Positions 1 through 9,631 of a stretch of 34,665 nucleotides of DNA are shown in pieces. Source of the stretch: Dysgonamonadaceae bacterium (lineage in GTDB: Bacteria; Bacteroidota; Bacteroidia; Bacteroidales; Azobacteroidaceae); assembly GCA_031267385.1 (NCBI GenBank), contig JAIRZF010000088.1, positions 1 to 34,665 of the forward strand. The letters are read 5' to 3'. Each line of letters opens with the position of its first letter. Positions within the stretch are counted from its first letter, which is position 1. The position numbers were made by a program, and so were the translations under genes. The notes under the pieces were generated by a model. The model saw only the letters and a program-made list of their open reading frames with translations, was not told the origin of the DNA and ran no database searches.

Positions 1-870
1 ACCGCTGATATTGACAACATCATCTCCCTGATATTTTACAGTACATTCTTCGATGGTCGGCCCGACGACGTCGAATTTACAGTGAAAACCGTCGGCTCTT
101 GCCGAGCGTAACTGCTCTATTGGCCGGCCGGGATGATTTCTCTTCCGGTTTATTTCACACTGATAATAATGGGAATTCTCACATCCGCCTTCAACAAAAC
201 CCATACTGGGAGAATCATAAAGCGTTATCTTTTCGAATTTTGTATTTTTGCTGTATTCGGTAATAATAGCGTGTCCTCCGCCATTTACATTATTGAAATC
301 AATATAGTCGCCGACTTTATATACGCCGCTTTTGGCTCCACCGATATCCAGCGTAACTTTTCTTGTTTCGTTATCAACCTGTATGGCGCTTGCAGCATAA
401 GTCGAATGGAAATTTTTCACTAATTCTTTTGTTTCGCCGTCATATATTAAAATGCTACTTTGAGTCAAAGAAGGATCAAGCATCGGATATCCTTCATGAA
501 TTTCCACTTCCAGCGTTTTGTTTCCGTTTGATATGCCGGTAATCGTGCCTTGCGTAGAGCAGGGCGAATCGTATTCTATGAAAAAATCAGAGAAAGTTAC
601 ATTTTCACAATTATTAAAATGAAAAGCGGTCGTCTGTTTATTGCATATCAACGTGGAGCCATTGCCGTTAATATGCAAATTTTTCTTGCCGGTTATATTA
701 AAACTTCCACGTTTGTCCAAATCCAAGGTGTAGACGTCCTTTGGAATATTTACAATCCCCTGCTCAGGAAGCGTCCCAATTGTATTATAAAAATCAGGGT
801 AATCACCGGCAGCCATTTTTGCGCCCGAGAGCAACAAAATCAACAACGAAATAAATCTTATCATATACAT
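1..870 (-). CDS. Parallel beta-helix glycosidase-like protein, GH110/GH28-type, C-terminus cut by window edge
   Basis: This reading frame is open from the ATG at 870 to the window edge (290 codons, no stop), so the C-terminus is missing. A second in-frame ATG lies at 864, and either could start translation. Residues ~3-22 form a signal peptide (IRFISLLILLLSGAKMAAG). The body has the short repeating beta-strand/Asn pattern of right-handed parallel beta-helices (for example INGNGSTLI, FHFNNCENVTFSDF). Near the visible end, an Ala-Asp pair (Asp260) is followed 23 residues later by Asp283-Asp284 in a GDDVVNISG stretch. The GH110 protein at the other end of the locus has the same spacing (Asp315, Asp338-Asp339), and an ungapped 32-residue comparison gives 11 identities. 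GH28 polygalacturonases have a similar D...DD arrangement. It lies 30 nt after the sialidase and is probably co-transcribed. Likely a periplasmic or surface glycoside hydrolase; substrate unknown. Confidence 0.8.
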   Translation of the reverse strand, partial: MYMIRFISLLILLLSGAKMAAGDYPDFYNTIGTLPEQGIVNIPKDVYTLDLDKRGSFNITGKKNLHINGNGSTLICNKQTTAFHFNNCENVTFSDFFIEYDSPCSTQGTITGISNGNKTLEVEIHEGYPMLDPSLTQSSILIYDGETKELVKNFHSTYAASAIQVDNETRKVTLDIGGAKSGVYKVGDYIDFNNVNGGGHAIITEYSKNTKFEKITLYDSPSMGFVEGGCENSHYYQCEINRKRNHPGRPIEQLRSARADGFHCKFDVVGPTIEECTVKYQGDDVVNISG

Positions 871-900
871 TTAATTATTTATGTTATTTTATCAAAAAAT

Positions 901-2115
901 TTACAATTCAGATTCTTTACAATTCTCTTTGTTCACTACAAAATGCCGATCTTTTCCATCAGTTAACCACTCAAGATTAAATGTGGCAAGTATCAGACTG
1001 TATACATTCTTTCCTTCTTCATTAATTGATTTTCCTTCATAAAGGCAATGGATCAGACCGTCGGGAGTAACAGTTATATCGGAATAGGCAGAAAAACCGG
1101 GATCAATTACTTTTGTTACAGGCCATGTAATCCCTTCATCATAACTCATGCGCATGGTAAGGTTGGAACGGCTACGGGTAAAAGCAGAACGCGGGGTATC
1201 TTTTAATACCATAACCGGATTCTGCCGGCTATCAGGATTACAGAATAAAATACGATTTTTCGGTTCATCCGGCTGAATTGTATATCTACACAGGCTTGCT
1301 GCACATATCGGTTCAAAAAAAGCATCGGCAAATAATGGTTCCGACCAGTTCGACACCCCATCAGGACTATAATTTACTAATCTTCTGTAATTATGTGATT
1401 CGTTCCTTGAATTAAACATTACCCTTCCGTCAGCTAATTGAACACAACAGGCTTCATTGGGGATCACCGTAGTATCATTATCGCTTACCGCCATATCGCC
1501 GGCTTTCCATGTTTTCCCGTGGTTATCGCTATAAACCGGTACTACAATAGACGGACGATGGCTTTTTCCTCCATTTGACAACCAGAAAGGTACTATTAAT
1601 CTGCCGTTGTTTAATTGAATGCCATGTCCGGGACCGGGCGCTAAAACATTCCATGGATAAATTTTATTAAATCCGTCAATTGCAGGGGTTATATCTACCG
1701 GTTTTGTCCATGTTTTTCCATCATCAGTTGATTTTATATAAAAGCATTTTGCAAAATTTAAATGATAAAGTAAATGAATTTCATTTGTCACATAATCTAC
1801 GACAGGAGTAGGATTTTCGCAAGGAAGGCCATTTCCAAAAGCTATTGATTGTATTGCACTCCATGTTTTACCGGCGTCTTCACTTCTTCGCATAACAATA
1901 TCAATTGGCGCCCAGTCTCCTCCATCTCCATTACGGGCTCCGCAAAATGCCAACAATACTCCATTTTTTGTAGAAACAATGGAAGGGAGACGATAATTAA
2001 AATAACCATCATTACCGGCAGTGAATAGAATTTGTTTTTTAAACTCTCCAAAATCCTGTCCCAAACAAGCTATTGTTACAAACAGAAGGTTCACTATAAT
2101 ATACAGTATTCTCAT
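901..2115 (-). CDS. GH33 exo-alpha-sialidase
   Basis: A 404-residue secreted sialidase that should remove terminal sialic acid from glycoconjugates, probably in the periplasm or at the surface. The N-terminal hydrophobic segment (residues 1-19) is a signal peptide. The family hallmarks are all visible: the YRLP form of the FRIP motif with the first Arg of the triad (Arg42), an acidic region with probable acid/base Asp67 (GARNGDGGDW), the Glu221...Arg237 pair, Arg316 as third triad Arg, and Tyr344 (AYSD) as the nucleophile. Asp-boxes are at 78-85 (SEDAGKTW), 129-136, 196-203 and 324-331, giving a six-bladed propeller. The length is that of a catalytic domain alone, with no lectin or CBM module. 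It follows the HTCS by 68 nt and precedes the beta-helix gene by 30 nt. Activity on Kdn or another 2-keto acid cannot be excluded. Confidence 0.9.
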   Translation of the reverse strand: MRILYIIVNLLFVTIACLGQDFGEFKKQILFTAGNDGYFNYRLPSIVSTKNGVLLAFCGARNGDGGDWAPIDIVMRRSEDAGKTWSAIQSIAFGNGLPCENPTPVVDYVTNEIHLLYHLNFAKCFYIKSTDDGKTWTKPVDITPAIDGFNKIYPWNVLAPGPGHGIQLNNGRLIVPFWLSNGGKSHRPSIVVPVYSDNHGKTWKAGDMAVSDNDTTVIPNEACCVQLADGRVMFNSRNESHNYRRLVNYSPDGVSNWSEPLFADAFFEPICAASLCRYTIQPDEPKNRILFCNPDSRQNPVMVLKDTPRSAFTRSRSNLTMRMSYDEGITWPVTKVIDPGFSAYSDITVTPDGLIHCLYEGKSINEEGKNVYSLILATFNLEWLTDGKDRHFVVNKENCKESEL

Positions 2116-2183
2116 AAATTGATTTTTAAATTATTTTTTTCTTAAATATAAATTTGAACAAGAACAAACTTGCGTGCGTCTAT

Positions 2184-5100
2184 TTATTTTTTCATTCCTA
2201 ATACTTCTCTTGGTGAAATACCGTTCACTTCCGTAAAGCGATTGGAAAAATAGGAATAATTAAAATAACCAACCTCATACATTACTTCCGTTATGTTCAG
2301 CCCTTTTCCTTTGAGCAATTCATACGCTTTCTTCATTTTTATTTCTTTAAGATATTGAGAAGGTTTTTTGCCGATAATGGCCGCCATTTTTCGATAAAGC
2401 TGCATCCTTGACACATACATTGTTTTACAAATATCTTCTATTCCAAACTCCGTTTTGGAAATATTTTCCAAAACGACACTTTCAAATTTTTCCAGGAACA
2501 AACGTTCTTTTTCATTCAACTCGGCTTTCCCTTCATTTATATTTTTTACCTCTTTTTGAGTTAATTTCAGGAGATTTTTAATTCTCAATTTCAGAATTTG
2601 GGCGTTAAACGGTTTCGTAATGTAATCATCAGCGCCATAACTTAGTCCTTCTATTTCGCATTCTTGCGTTACGTTTGCGGTAAGTAAAATAATGGGGATA
2701 TGGCTGGTTGCTATATTTTCCTTACATTTTTTTGTCATTTCAATACCATCCATAACAGGCATCATAATATCACTTACAATCATATCAGGGATGTTATTGA
2801 GCGCCATATTATATCCTTCTTCTCCATTTTTCGCCATAAGTACCGTGGCGTTCTCTTTTAAAAGTTTTTCCATGTAATCCAATAATTCGTAATTATCTTC
2901 TACAACAAGTATTATCGGTTTCGTCTGAGGTTCTGTCATTGGGGATTCATTATCAACAGTTATCGCATTATCGTCTGCTTCCGGTTGAGAGTCTTTTATT
3001 TCGTATTCCTTATATTCGTTTCTGCCGACAGGTATTTCTAATGTAAAAATAGATCCTTCGCCTATTCTACTTTTCACAGAGATATTGCCTTTATGAATTA
3101 AAGCCAGTTGCTGACTCAGATTTAATCCGACGCCGCTTCCTCCCAATGTTCCGGGTATTTGATAAAACCGGTTAAATATTTTATCAAATTCTTTTTCTTC
3201 TATCCCGATTCCGGTATCTTCAATTGAAATATATAATTTACTATTATCGTGGTTTTGATAGGCGTAAATAGATATTCTCTTCTGATTATCCGTATATTTT
3301 ATCGCGTTCGACAGCAGATTGGAACATATTTTTGTGATTATTTCCTTATCGCACCAGCAGTAAATAGAGCTTAAATCATTATAATACTCTATGTTTATCT
3401 TTTTTTGTATGGCAATGCTCAGAAAATAATTCTTGATATCGTCTAAAATAACAGAAATGTTTTCTTTTCTGATATTAAGCGTATATTTTTCATTCACGAT
3501 TTTCCTGAAATCCAGAAACTGATTAATCAATTGCATCAGCCTGTTAGCATTATTTTTTATAACATTCAATTGAGTGTTAAGATATTTATCGTTATATGAC
3601 TTATTTAAAAGTTCATTTACAGGAGCGATGATTAGAGAAAGCGGCGTTCGTAGCTCATGAGTAATGTTTGTATGGTACATAAGTTTTGCCTCCGTTATTT
3701 CGATTTCCTTTTTATGTTCAATCTGCTTTAGAAAGAGTTCGTTTTTAATTTTTCGCCTGTCATTAACATATTTATAAATAAGGTATAGTAGGATTGCGAT
3801 CGTAGTAATGTAGAATAAATACGCCCAAATGGTATTCCATGGAGCCGGTTTTATCGTAATATCCAAGCTTCGCGATTCACTCCAGACGCCGTCTCCATTG
3901 GCACTCTTCACCAATAATGTATATTTCCCGGAGGGAATATTAGTAAATGTTGCAGAGCGCACTTCATTATTTACGTATATCCAATTGTTATTAAAGCCTT
4001 GCAACTTATAGAAAAAACTATTTTTCGAAGGATTGCTGAAATGAAGGGAAGCAAATTCGAGCGTAAAGTTATTTTCATTATATTTCAATACAATTTTTTC
4101 TGTCGATTCAATAGAGCTTTCCATGATTACCCGGCCATTATATTTTTCCCTCAATAAAATGGTCGAATTATTTACGCTCAAGGATGTAAACTGGGTTTCC
4201 GGGGCAATGATATTTTCATTTAAAGAAGACAGATCAACAATATTAATTCCATCTATTGATCCAAGATACAATATGTTATTTTTTGAATCAAACATACTTC
4301 CTTCGCTCAAAATGTTGGTATTTAATCCATCGGTATTGAAAAACTGAGTTACCCGGCCATCTTTCGGGGAGTAGCGCAGTAATCCCATGCCTGTGCTCAG
4401 CCATAAATTTTGATCATTGTCTTCAATAATAGCAACAATTTTGTACGTCCGGAGACGTGAATCGCCTTCTATATATCCTAATTGAAAATTTCCAACAGAA
4501 TCGGTTGTCAATTTTTTCAAACCGGAATCGGTTCCAATGTAAACGGAATTGTCGGAAGTTTTCAGCATCGACCAGATATGTTCTTCTTTTTCTTTTAATT
4601 GCAGCGGGTCTAAAGGGATGATTTTTTCGACGTCCCCGATATCCGAAAGATTCGCAAATAAGATTCCGGCATTTTTTGTGCCGATCAAAAGGGAATTCGC
4701 ATTTTCATCGAAATGAATAAGCGTAATATTGTTGATTGCATGAAGCGATTCATAGGGTTGAATATCGTTCAAGCAAAAAACCGGTTCGCCGCCGGTATTA
4801 TTTATCTGCAAAATACCGCTTCGCATCCCTATCCATATAATATCTCTTTTCTTATCCTGGCAAATGGCATAAGGGCCATTAAAGGGATAGATATTTTTGG
4901 GCAGATTGTATTTTTCATTCAATTTTTTTATCTGATTGATGTTTCCTTGAGGTGCAAAATAGATGTTATGAAGAGTAGTGATCCAGATATTGTTATGTTT
5001 ATCTTCCAAAACTCCGTAAACTATTTCATCAATTCTTTCTATTTTAATTGTTTTCCCATTATTTTTCTCTTTAACAAACAAGCCGTTGCCCAATCCGATC

Positions 5101-6230
5101 CACATCCGGTTTTTACTGTCGACAATGATCGTTTGTATGAAATTCTTGTCTTCCGCCTGCGGGTGATTCAACGGATACCGGTAGATAGACTTTGCATTCA
5201 AATCAAAACGCGCAACTCCATCCATCAATGAAGTCAGCCAGACATTCATGGACTTATCCAACATCAATGTTTTCAGGTTGTTGTTTTCAAAAAAATTATT
5301 TTTGGAAAAGGTTATTTCTTCAAAAAAATAATTATTATAGTTGTGTCTTACCCAAAACACTTTTTTGGTGGTGGCAAGAATTAATAAATTCTCGTTGACT
5401 GAAATGATTCGCCGGTTCTCATCAGGAGATTTAAAGTCCAGGATATATGGATTCGCCAAGTAATTCTGCATTTTTTGTACAGATACGGAATAAAAATAAA
5501 TCTTCGTATCAGATAAGACCCATATATTTCCGACCTCATCTTTCATTACATATTTTATATTTTTATCCATTGTCTGAACCGGCTTGAAATCTTCCTCATT
5601 GACTCTTTTCCAGTAAAGACCTTTTGCTGTTCCTGCTATTATGTTTCCCAAATCATCATTGGTAATTGTTAATACTTGCTGCAAAATAGTTCCGTTATTC
5701 TTATTTCCTGTTAATTTGTAACGAGTTATTGTGGCTTCATTATTTTCTGAAAATGTTAAGAGAAGAGGGCCGTCGGAAGTTCCTATCCACAGTCCCACCT
5801 CTGTTTTATGCAAGCAGGATATTTGATTTTCGGTCAGGCTATTTTCACAGACCGGATTCACGGAATAGTGCTTGAATTGCTCTGTTTTCAGATTATAACA
5901 ATTCAAGCCTCCTCCGTCCGTGCCAATCCATAGTTCGTCTCTCTCCGGCCATTCCAATAACGCCAGAATTCTATTGCCGCTGATTGAATTTGAAGTTCCG
6001 GGAATATGCCGGTATTGTTTGAATTTATTTCCATCATATCGATTCAGTCCATCATAAGTTCCAATCCATATAAAACCATACTTGTCCTGCACGATACACT
6101 CCACATCCTGTTGCGACAGTCCATCATTACAGGACAATAACGTAAGTTTGTAATTGTTTCCATTCAAGTGTCCGAATGTAAAAACAGAGAACAAGGATAA
6201 AATTAATCTGAAAGAAAAAAAACGGTTCAT
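2184..6230 (-). CDS. Hybrid two-component system sensor/regulator (HTCS), PUL activator
   Basis: A 1348-residue one-protein signalling system that senses a glycan fragment in the periplasm and activates PUL transcription. Domain order: signal peptide (1-~24); periplasmic reg_prop beta-propellers (~30-690) with repeated WIGT.dGL-type blades; Y_Y_Y domain (~715-795); a transmembrane helix at about 800-822; coiled-coil linker; histidine kinase with His858 in the HELRTP H-box and a GSGVGL ATP-binding loop; receiver domain with phospho-acceptor Asp1154 (SDIMMPVMDG); C-terminal AraC-type helix-turn-helix (~1240-1348). All key residues are present, so it looks functional. Its start is 20 nt after the GH97 stop and it sits inside the co-directional gene run instead of being transcribed separately, so it may be partly autoregulated. 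The actual inducer cannot be read from sequence. Confidence 0.96.
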   Translation of the reverse strand: MNRFFSFRLILSLFSVFTFGHLNGNNYKLTLLSCNDGLSQQDVECIVQDKYGFIWIGTYDGLNRYDGNKFKQYRHIPGTSNSISGNRILALLEWPERDELWIGTDGGGLNCYNLKTEQFKHYSVNPVCENSLTENQISCLHKTEVGLWIGTSDGPLLLTFSENNEATITRYKLTGNKNNGTILQQVLTITNDDLGNIIAGTAKGLYWKRVNEEDFKPVQTMDKNIKYVMKDEVGNIWVLSDTKIYFYSVSVQKMQNYLANPYILDFKSPDENRRIISVNENLLILATTKKVFWVRHNYNNYFFEEITFSKNNFFENNNLKTLMLDKSMNVWLTSLMDGVARFDLNAKSIYRYPLNHPQAEDKNFIQTIIVDSKNRMWIGLGNGLFVKEKNNGKTIKIERIDEIVYGVLEDKHNNIWITTLHNIYFAPQGNINQIKKLNEKYNLPKNIYPFNGPYAICQDKKRDIIWIGMRSGILQINNTGGEPVFCLNDIQPYESLHAINNITLIHFDENANSLLIGTKNAGILFANLSDIGDVEKIIPLDPLQLKEKEEHIWSMLKTSDNSVYIGTDSGLKKLTTDSVGNFQLGYIEGDSRLRTYKIVAIIEDNDQNLWLSTGMGLLRYSPKDGRVTQFFNTDGLNTNILSEGSMFDSKNNILYLGSIDGINIVDLSSLNENIIAPETQFTSLSVNNSTILLREKYNGRVIMESSIESTEKIVLKYNENNFTLEFASLHFSNPSKNSFFYKLQGFNNNWIYVNNEVRSATFTNIPSGKYTLLVKSANGDGVWSESRSLDITIKPAPWNTIWAYLFYITTIAILLYLIYKYVNDRRKIKNELFLKQIEHKKEIEITEAKLMYHTNITHELRTPLSLIIAPVNELLNKSYNDKYLNTQLNVIKNNANRLMQLINQFLDFRKIVNEKYTLNIRKENISVILDDIKNYFLSIAIQKKINIEYYNDLSSIYCWCDKEIITKICSNLLSNAIKYTDNQKRISIYAYQNHDNSKLYISIEDTGIGIEEKEFDKIFNRFYQIPGTLGGSGVGLNLSQQLALIHKGNISVKSRIGEGSIFTLEIPVGRNEYKEYEIKDSQPEADDNAITVDNESPMTEPQTKPIILVVEDNYELLDYMEKLLKENATVLMAKNGEEGYNMALNNIPDMIVSDIMMPVMDGIEMTKKCKENIATSHIPIILLTANVTQECEIEGLSYGADDYITKPFNAQILKLRIKNLLKLTQKEVKNINEGKAELNEKERLFLEKFESVVLENISKTEFGIEDICKTMYVSRMQLYRKMAAIIGKKPSQYLKEIKMKKAYELLKGKGLNITEVMYEVGYFNYSYFSNRFTEVNGISPREVLGMKK

Positions 6231-6250
6231 CCCTTGAAATTTAGAATAAA

Positions 6251-8221
6251 TTATTTTATTTTCTTGAAATATACAGCAGTTCCGCCAATTGACGCCATAT
6301 TAATTTTCAATTTAGTTTTTTCATTTACTTTGACGGTTTTAATATCAATTTTTTTCGGATATTCTCCGCTATCCGGCCTGTCGGAATAGATTTCGGCCAT
6401 ATAATTTCCGTTATTGAGAAAACCGAGAGGCAATTCAAAGCTCCGCTCCGCCCTGTTGGTCATAGCGCCGAGAAACCAATCTTCTCCTTTTTGGCGTGCA
6501 ACGGTAATATATTCTTCAGGATAACCATTCAGAACTTTTGTTTTATCCCAAGTAACAGGAACCTGTTGGATAAATTCAAACGACGCTTCGCCCCGGTAAT
6601 GTTCCGGCCAATCCGAAACCATTTGGAAAGGAGAATCGTAAACCACATACATTGCCAGATGATGCGCTCGAGTTCCCATAACCATCGGTTGAACGAAACG
6701 GCCTTGAAATTCTTCAGGGGTTACATTATTAAACCCGCCCGGCGTATAATCCATCAATCCCTGAAGCATCCGGGTATAGGGGATTATCAGTCGGTTTTCG
6801 GCATTATCGCGTCCGGCTTCTTTCGACATTTCCATACCAATTACGCCTTCAAATCCTACCACGTTGGGATAAGTGCGTTCAATACCCCAAGGCTTGCATG
6901 CTCCATGAAAGTCAACGATTAATTTATGCTTCGCCGCTTTTTCCGCTACACGATAATAAAAAGCAATACCGGCTTGGTCGTCGCGATCTATAAAATCAAT
7001 TTTCAGTCCGGAAACGCCCCATTTTTCATACAAAGGAAATACTTCATCTATCCTGTTCCATAAATGCGCCGCCCGCAACCAGACTATTATTTTTACATTT
7101 TTCGATTTTGCATATTGCACAATTTCGGGAATATCCATGGATGGCTTATATTTACTAATGTCTCCGTCATTCCAGCCTTCATCAATAGTCATATATTTAA
7201 TCCCGGATTCGGATGCGAAGTTAACATAATATTTTATGTTTTCGGTAGAATATTCTACTTCTCCTTTTTTGTTTAAACTTCCACTCCACCAATCCCATGC
7301 TGATTTTCCGGGTTTAATCCACGATGTATCGGAAATCCGGTTATCAGGATTTAAGTTGGTAATAATGTTCGACTCAATAAACCGCCCGGGGTCGTCTGCA
7401 ATCATAACAATCCGCCAAGCTGATTGGTGAGGCAATTCGCCGACAACCGAGATTTCCGGATGAGTCAGGTCGGGCGATACGAATGTATCGAAAAAGGCTG
7501 TTTTGGAACCGCCCCGGAAATTCGACACATACATTCCCGAATTGGTTTCAAGGTTGGCTTCAGTCAGCGCTACCCATGCAATGCCTTCCATATTCATTAA
7601 TACGGGCAGCGCTACCAGCGAACGGAAATGATTACCGTGCAGCGTTGAACCGGTTCCCGACATTTTCAGATATTCACACTCGTAACCTGAAGTAAAGTTG
7701 GGGACAACTTGTGCATAAGTTACCGGATCTTTAGCCATGATGAATTCAGTTTTTTCATTTTTAAGGCGATATTCAATCAATGAGCGCTGTTTGGGGACAA
7801 GATACCTGAACGCGATTCCATCATTATAAGCGCGCGCCTCAATGTTCATTTTCCTGCCTTGAAAACCTTGTTCAAGCACTTCAATAGTAACACTATTGTA
7901 TTGTTCCGAAACATGGCTTGTTTTTCCCGTCAACAAATGATAATTATCTTCGCCTTTTTTTATCGAATAATTGGTAATCAGCACATTACTTCCTAAAATA
8001 GGGCTGTTTTCCAATTCAAGTCCTAAAAAAGAGGGTCGTATTACCTGTTTTCCTTTGAAGTTTATTTCATATACCAACCGGTTTCCTTCCGTACGGAATG
8101 TAATATTCAAGCCATTATTCGGAGCATTTAAAACAATATCCTTTTCCTGGCCGGACACATTTGCCGCTATTCCCACTACAAATACAATGATTACAATTAA
8201 TATCTTAACACAACTATTCAT
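6251..8221 (-). CDS. GH97 retaining alpha-galactosidase-type glycoside hydrolase
   Basis: A 656-residue GH97 enzyme with a signal peptide (1-24), an N-terminal beta-sandwich (~30-290), a TIM barrel (from ~305, GKSAWDWW) and a C-terminal beta domain. GH97 contains inverting alpha-glucosidases (SusB type, no Asp nucleophile) and retaining alpha-galactosidases (BT1871 type). This protein has Asp409 in LKIDFIDRDD, where the retaining group has its nucleophile, and Glu464 (GMEMSK) 55 residues later. That matches the Asp415/Glu470 spacing I recall for BT1871. An alpha-galactosidase is therefore the better prediction, consistent with the GH110 gene in the same locus. It is probably periplasmic, processing imported oligosaccharides. 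It sits between the PKD lipoprotein (37-nt gap) and the HTCS (20-nt gap). Confidence 0.93.
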   Translation of the reverse strand: MNSCVKILIVIIVFVVGIAANVSGQEKDIVLNAPNNGLNITFRTEGNRLVYEINFKGKQVIRPSFLGLELENSPILGSNVLITNYSIKKGEDNYHLLTGKTSHVSEQYNSVTIEVLEQGFQGRKMNIEARAYNDGIAFRYLVPKQRSLIEYRLKNEKTEFIMAKDPVTYAQVVPNFTSGYECEYLKMSGTGSTLHGNHFRSLVALPVLMNMEGIAWVALTEANLETNSGMYVSNFRGGSKTAFFDTFVSPDLTHPEISVVGELPHQSAWRIVMIADDPGRFIESNIITNLNPDNRISDTSWIKPGKSAWDWWSGSLNKKGEVEYSTENIKYYVNFASESGIKYMTIDEGWNDGDISKYKPSMDIPEIVQYAKSKNVKIIVWLRAAHLWNRIDEVFPLYEKWGVSGLKIDFIDRDDQAGIAFYYRVAEKAAKHKLIVDFHGACKPWGIERTYPNVVGFEGVIGMEMSKEAGRDNAENRLIIPYTRMLQGLMDYTPGGFNNVTPEEFQGRFVQPMVMGTRAHHLAMYVVYDSPFQMVSDWPEHYRGEASFEFIQQVPVTWDKTKVLNGYPEEYITVARQKGEDWFLGAMTNRAERSFELPLGFLNNGNYMAEIYSDRPDSGEYPKKIDIKTVKVNEKTKLKINMASIGGTAVYFKKIK

Positions 8222-8258
8222 ACATACAATTATTTAATTTAATATTCAATCTATCCTA

Positions 8259-9602
8259 TTACTTAGCTAAAGAAACTTCTCTGATTTTTACTCTTCCCCG
8301 AACCTGATTCGTAATAACAAATCCTACCGTGATTGTTTGTTTCGTATTCAATGTAAATTCAATTTCTTGCTTTTCATCACCTATTTCATCGGAATTCCAG
8401 TTGAACTTTCCAAGCACATCTGCATCGGAATTCATGTTTTCAATATCGGGCAATCCGGTTCCTGATGCTACTACGGCAAAACAATCGTTTTCTCCAATTA
8501 AGGAATATTGAACAAAACCAAATTGGTAATGGCCGGCTTCCAGTTCGAAAGTTTGATATATCTTGGCATTTTTCAATCCATTGGGAGCCGTAGTCGGATT
8601 GGCATAAAAATCCATCACTCCATTGGCGTCGCCCTGCCAGCCTCCAATATTTCGTCCGCCGGTTACCGTTGTCAAAACATTAGAAGTATAATCCCAACCT
8701 TCAACCATATCCACCCTTCCCGTACTTACAACACCGGCTCTCCTAAACGGATTTCCCGGATTTTTGATATAATCGTTCGTGATGACGTCCCAAACTACGA
8801 CGTCGCGAATATATACATTGGGTTTTCCATCAATGCCGGTAGACGTTAATGATACTGTATACGTACCGAAATCATCATAAACATGCACATCCGGATTTGC
8901 ATCGGTTGATTTTTGATCATCGCCAAAATTCCATTCATACGAAAGGCCATAAGTCGACAGATTCGTGAATGTGAAAATTTTAGCGTCTTCTTTTGTGGCT
9001 TTGAAGTTAAAAAGCGGTCTTGCTCCGGTAAAGCGCGTGTCAAAATCAACGATTACCGTATTGTAGTTATCACTTACGCGCTTAGAAGATTCATTAATTT
9101 TTATGGACAGTGCATATCTTTTACCTAAATTGGCCTGAATAAAAGGAAGATCGATTTCTAAATTAAAAATTGCATAATCATTGCCATCCTTAATTTCAAC
9201 AACAGAAGGGATTTGATAACTTTCCTCCGGTAAAATTTCAGGAAGCATTGGGTTCGTTTCCAAATTGAATGCTTCGAGATCAATTAAATCCGCAATGGTG
9301 TCATTGTATGTGCCTAAACCAATAGTAACATTTCCTTTACAATTAACGCCCGAACGATATATTCCTAAGGGAATAAGAAATTTACTATTCGCCGGATCCA
9401 TAATATAACGGGCTAACGGATTTTCCCACTCCGTTGTGTCATTCACCTCATAGATTCCCATACGGGATATGGGCATATAAACTTCCTGTTCAGGATAATT
9501 TACATCAACAATTCCTCTTTCTTCGCAGGAAATCATTATTCCGGAAAACGCCATACCTAACAGAAGAGTTTTACTTAACCACTGTTTGATTATCTTATTC
9601 AT
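8259..9602 (-). CDS. Surface glycan-binding-type lipoprotein (DUF1735-like, PKD and C-terminal beta-sandwich)
   Basis: A 447-residue lipoprotein encoded directly after SusD 2, the usual position of a SusE/F-like surface glycan-binding protein. The signal peptide ends in a lipobox at Cys26 (IMISCEERG). The acidic residues after the Cys are typical of surface-exported Bacteroidota lipoproteins. Residues ~30-190 resemble the DUF1735 (BT_3987-type) domain of PUL lipoproteins. A PKD-like domain follows at roughly 195-270, with the diagnostic YEWNFGDD strand and a GTYTVSLT end. The C-terminal ~170 residues look like a DUF5013/jelly-roll-like beta-sandwich that may hold the carbohydrate-binding site. 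No catalytic motif is visible. Role as a glycan-binding protein is inferred from context and architecture. Confidence 0.82.
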   Translation of the reverse strand: MNKIIKQWLSKTLLLGMAFSGIMISCEERGIVDVNYPEQEVYMPISRMGIYEVNDTTEWENPLARYIMDPANSKFLIPLGIYRSGVNCKGNVTIGLGTYNDTIADLIDLEAFNLETNPMLPEILPEESYQIPSVVEIKDGNDYAIFNLEIDLPFIQANLGKRYALSIKINESSKRVSDNYNTVIVDFDTRFTGARPLFNFKATKEDAKIFTFTNLSTYGLSYEWNFGDDQKSTDANPDVHVYDDFGTYTVSLTSTGIDGKPNVYIRDVVVWDVITNDYIKNPGNPFRRAGVVSTGRVDMVEGWDYTSNVLTTVTGGRNIGGWQGDANGVMDFYANPTTAPNGLKNAKIYQTFELEAGHYQFGFVQYSLIGENDCFAVVASGTGLPDIENMNSDADVLGKFNWNSDEIGDEKQEIEFTLNTKQTITVGFVITNQVRGRVKIREVSLAK

Positions 9603-9631
9603 GATTGCATTATTTAAAAATTAATTATTCA

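Noticed and set aside
133-966. Plus-strand frames (133-423, 550-966) at the left edge
   Set aside because: They are antisense to the open beta-helix frame 870-1, whose translation has a signal peptide and conserved catalytic-type motifs; the plus-strand translations look random.
1842-2051. 69-codon minus-strand frame inside the sialidase gene
   Set aside because: Lies fully within the GH33 coding frame, which has all catalytic motifs; no domain or context supports a second gene.
2150-2171. Stem-loop between HTCS and sialidase (AAATTTG...CAAACTT)
   Set aside because: Seven pairs including one G-T wobble and no T-tract following it on the minus strand; not convincing as a terminator.
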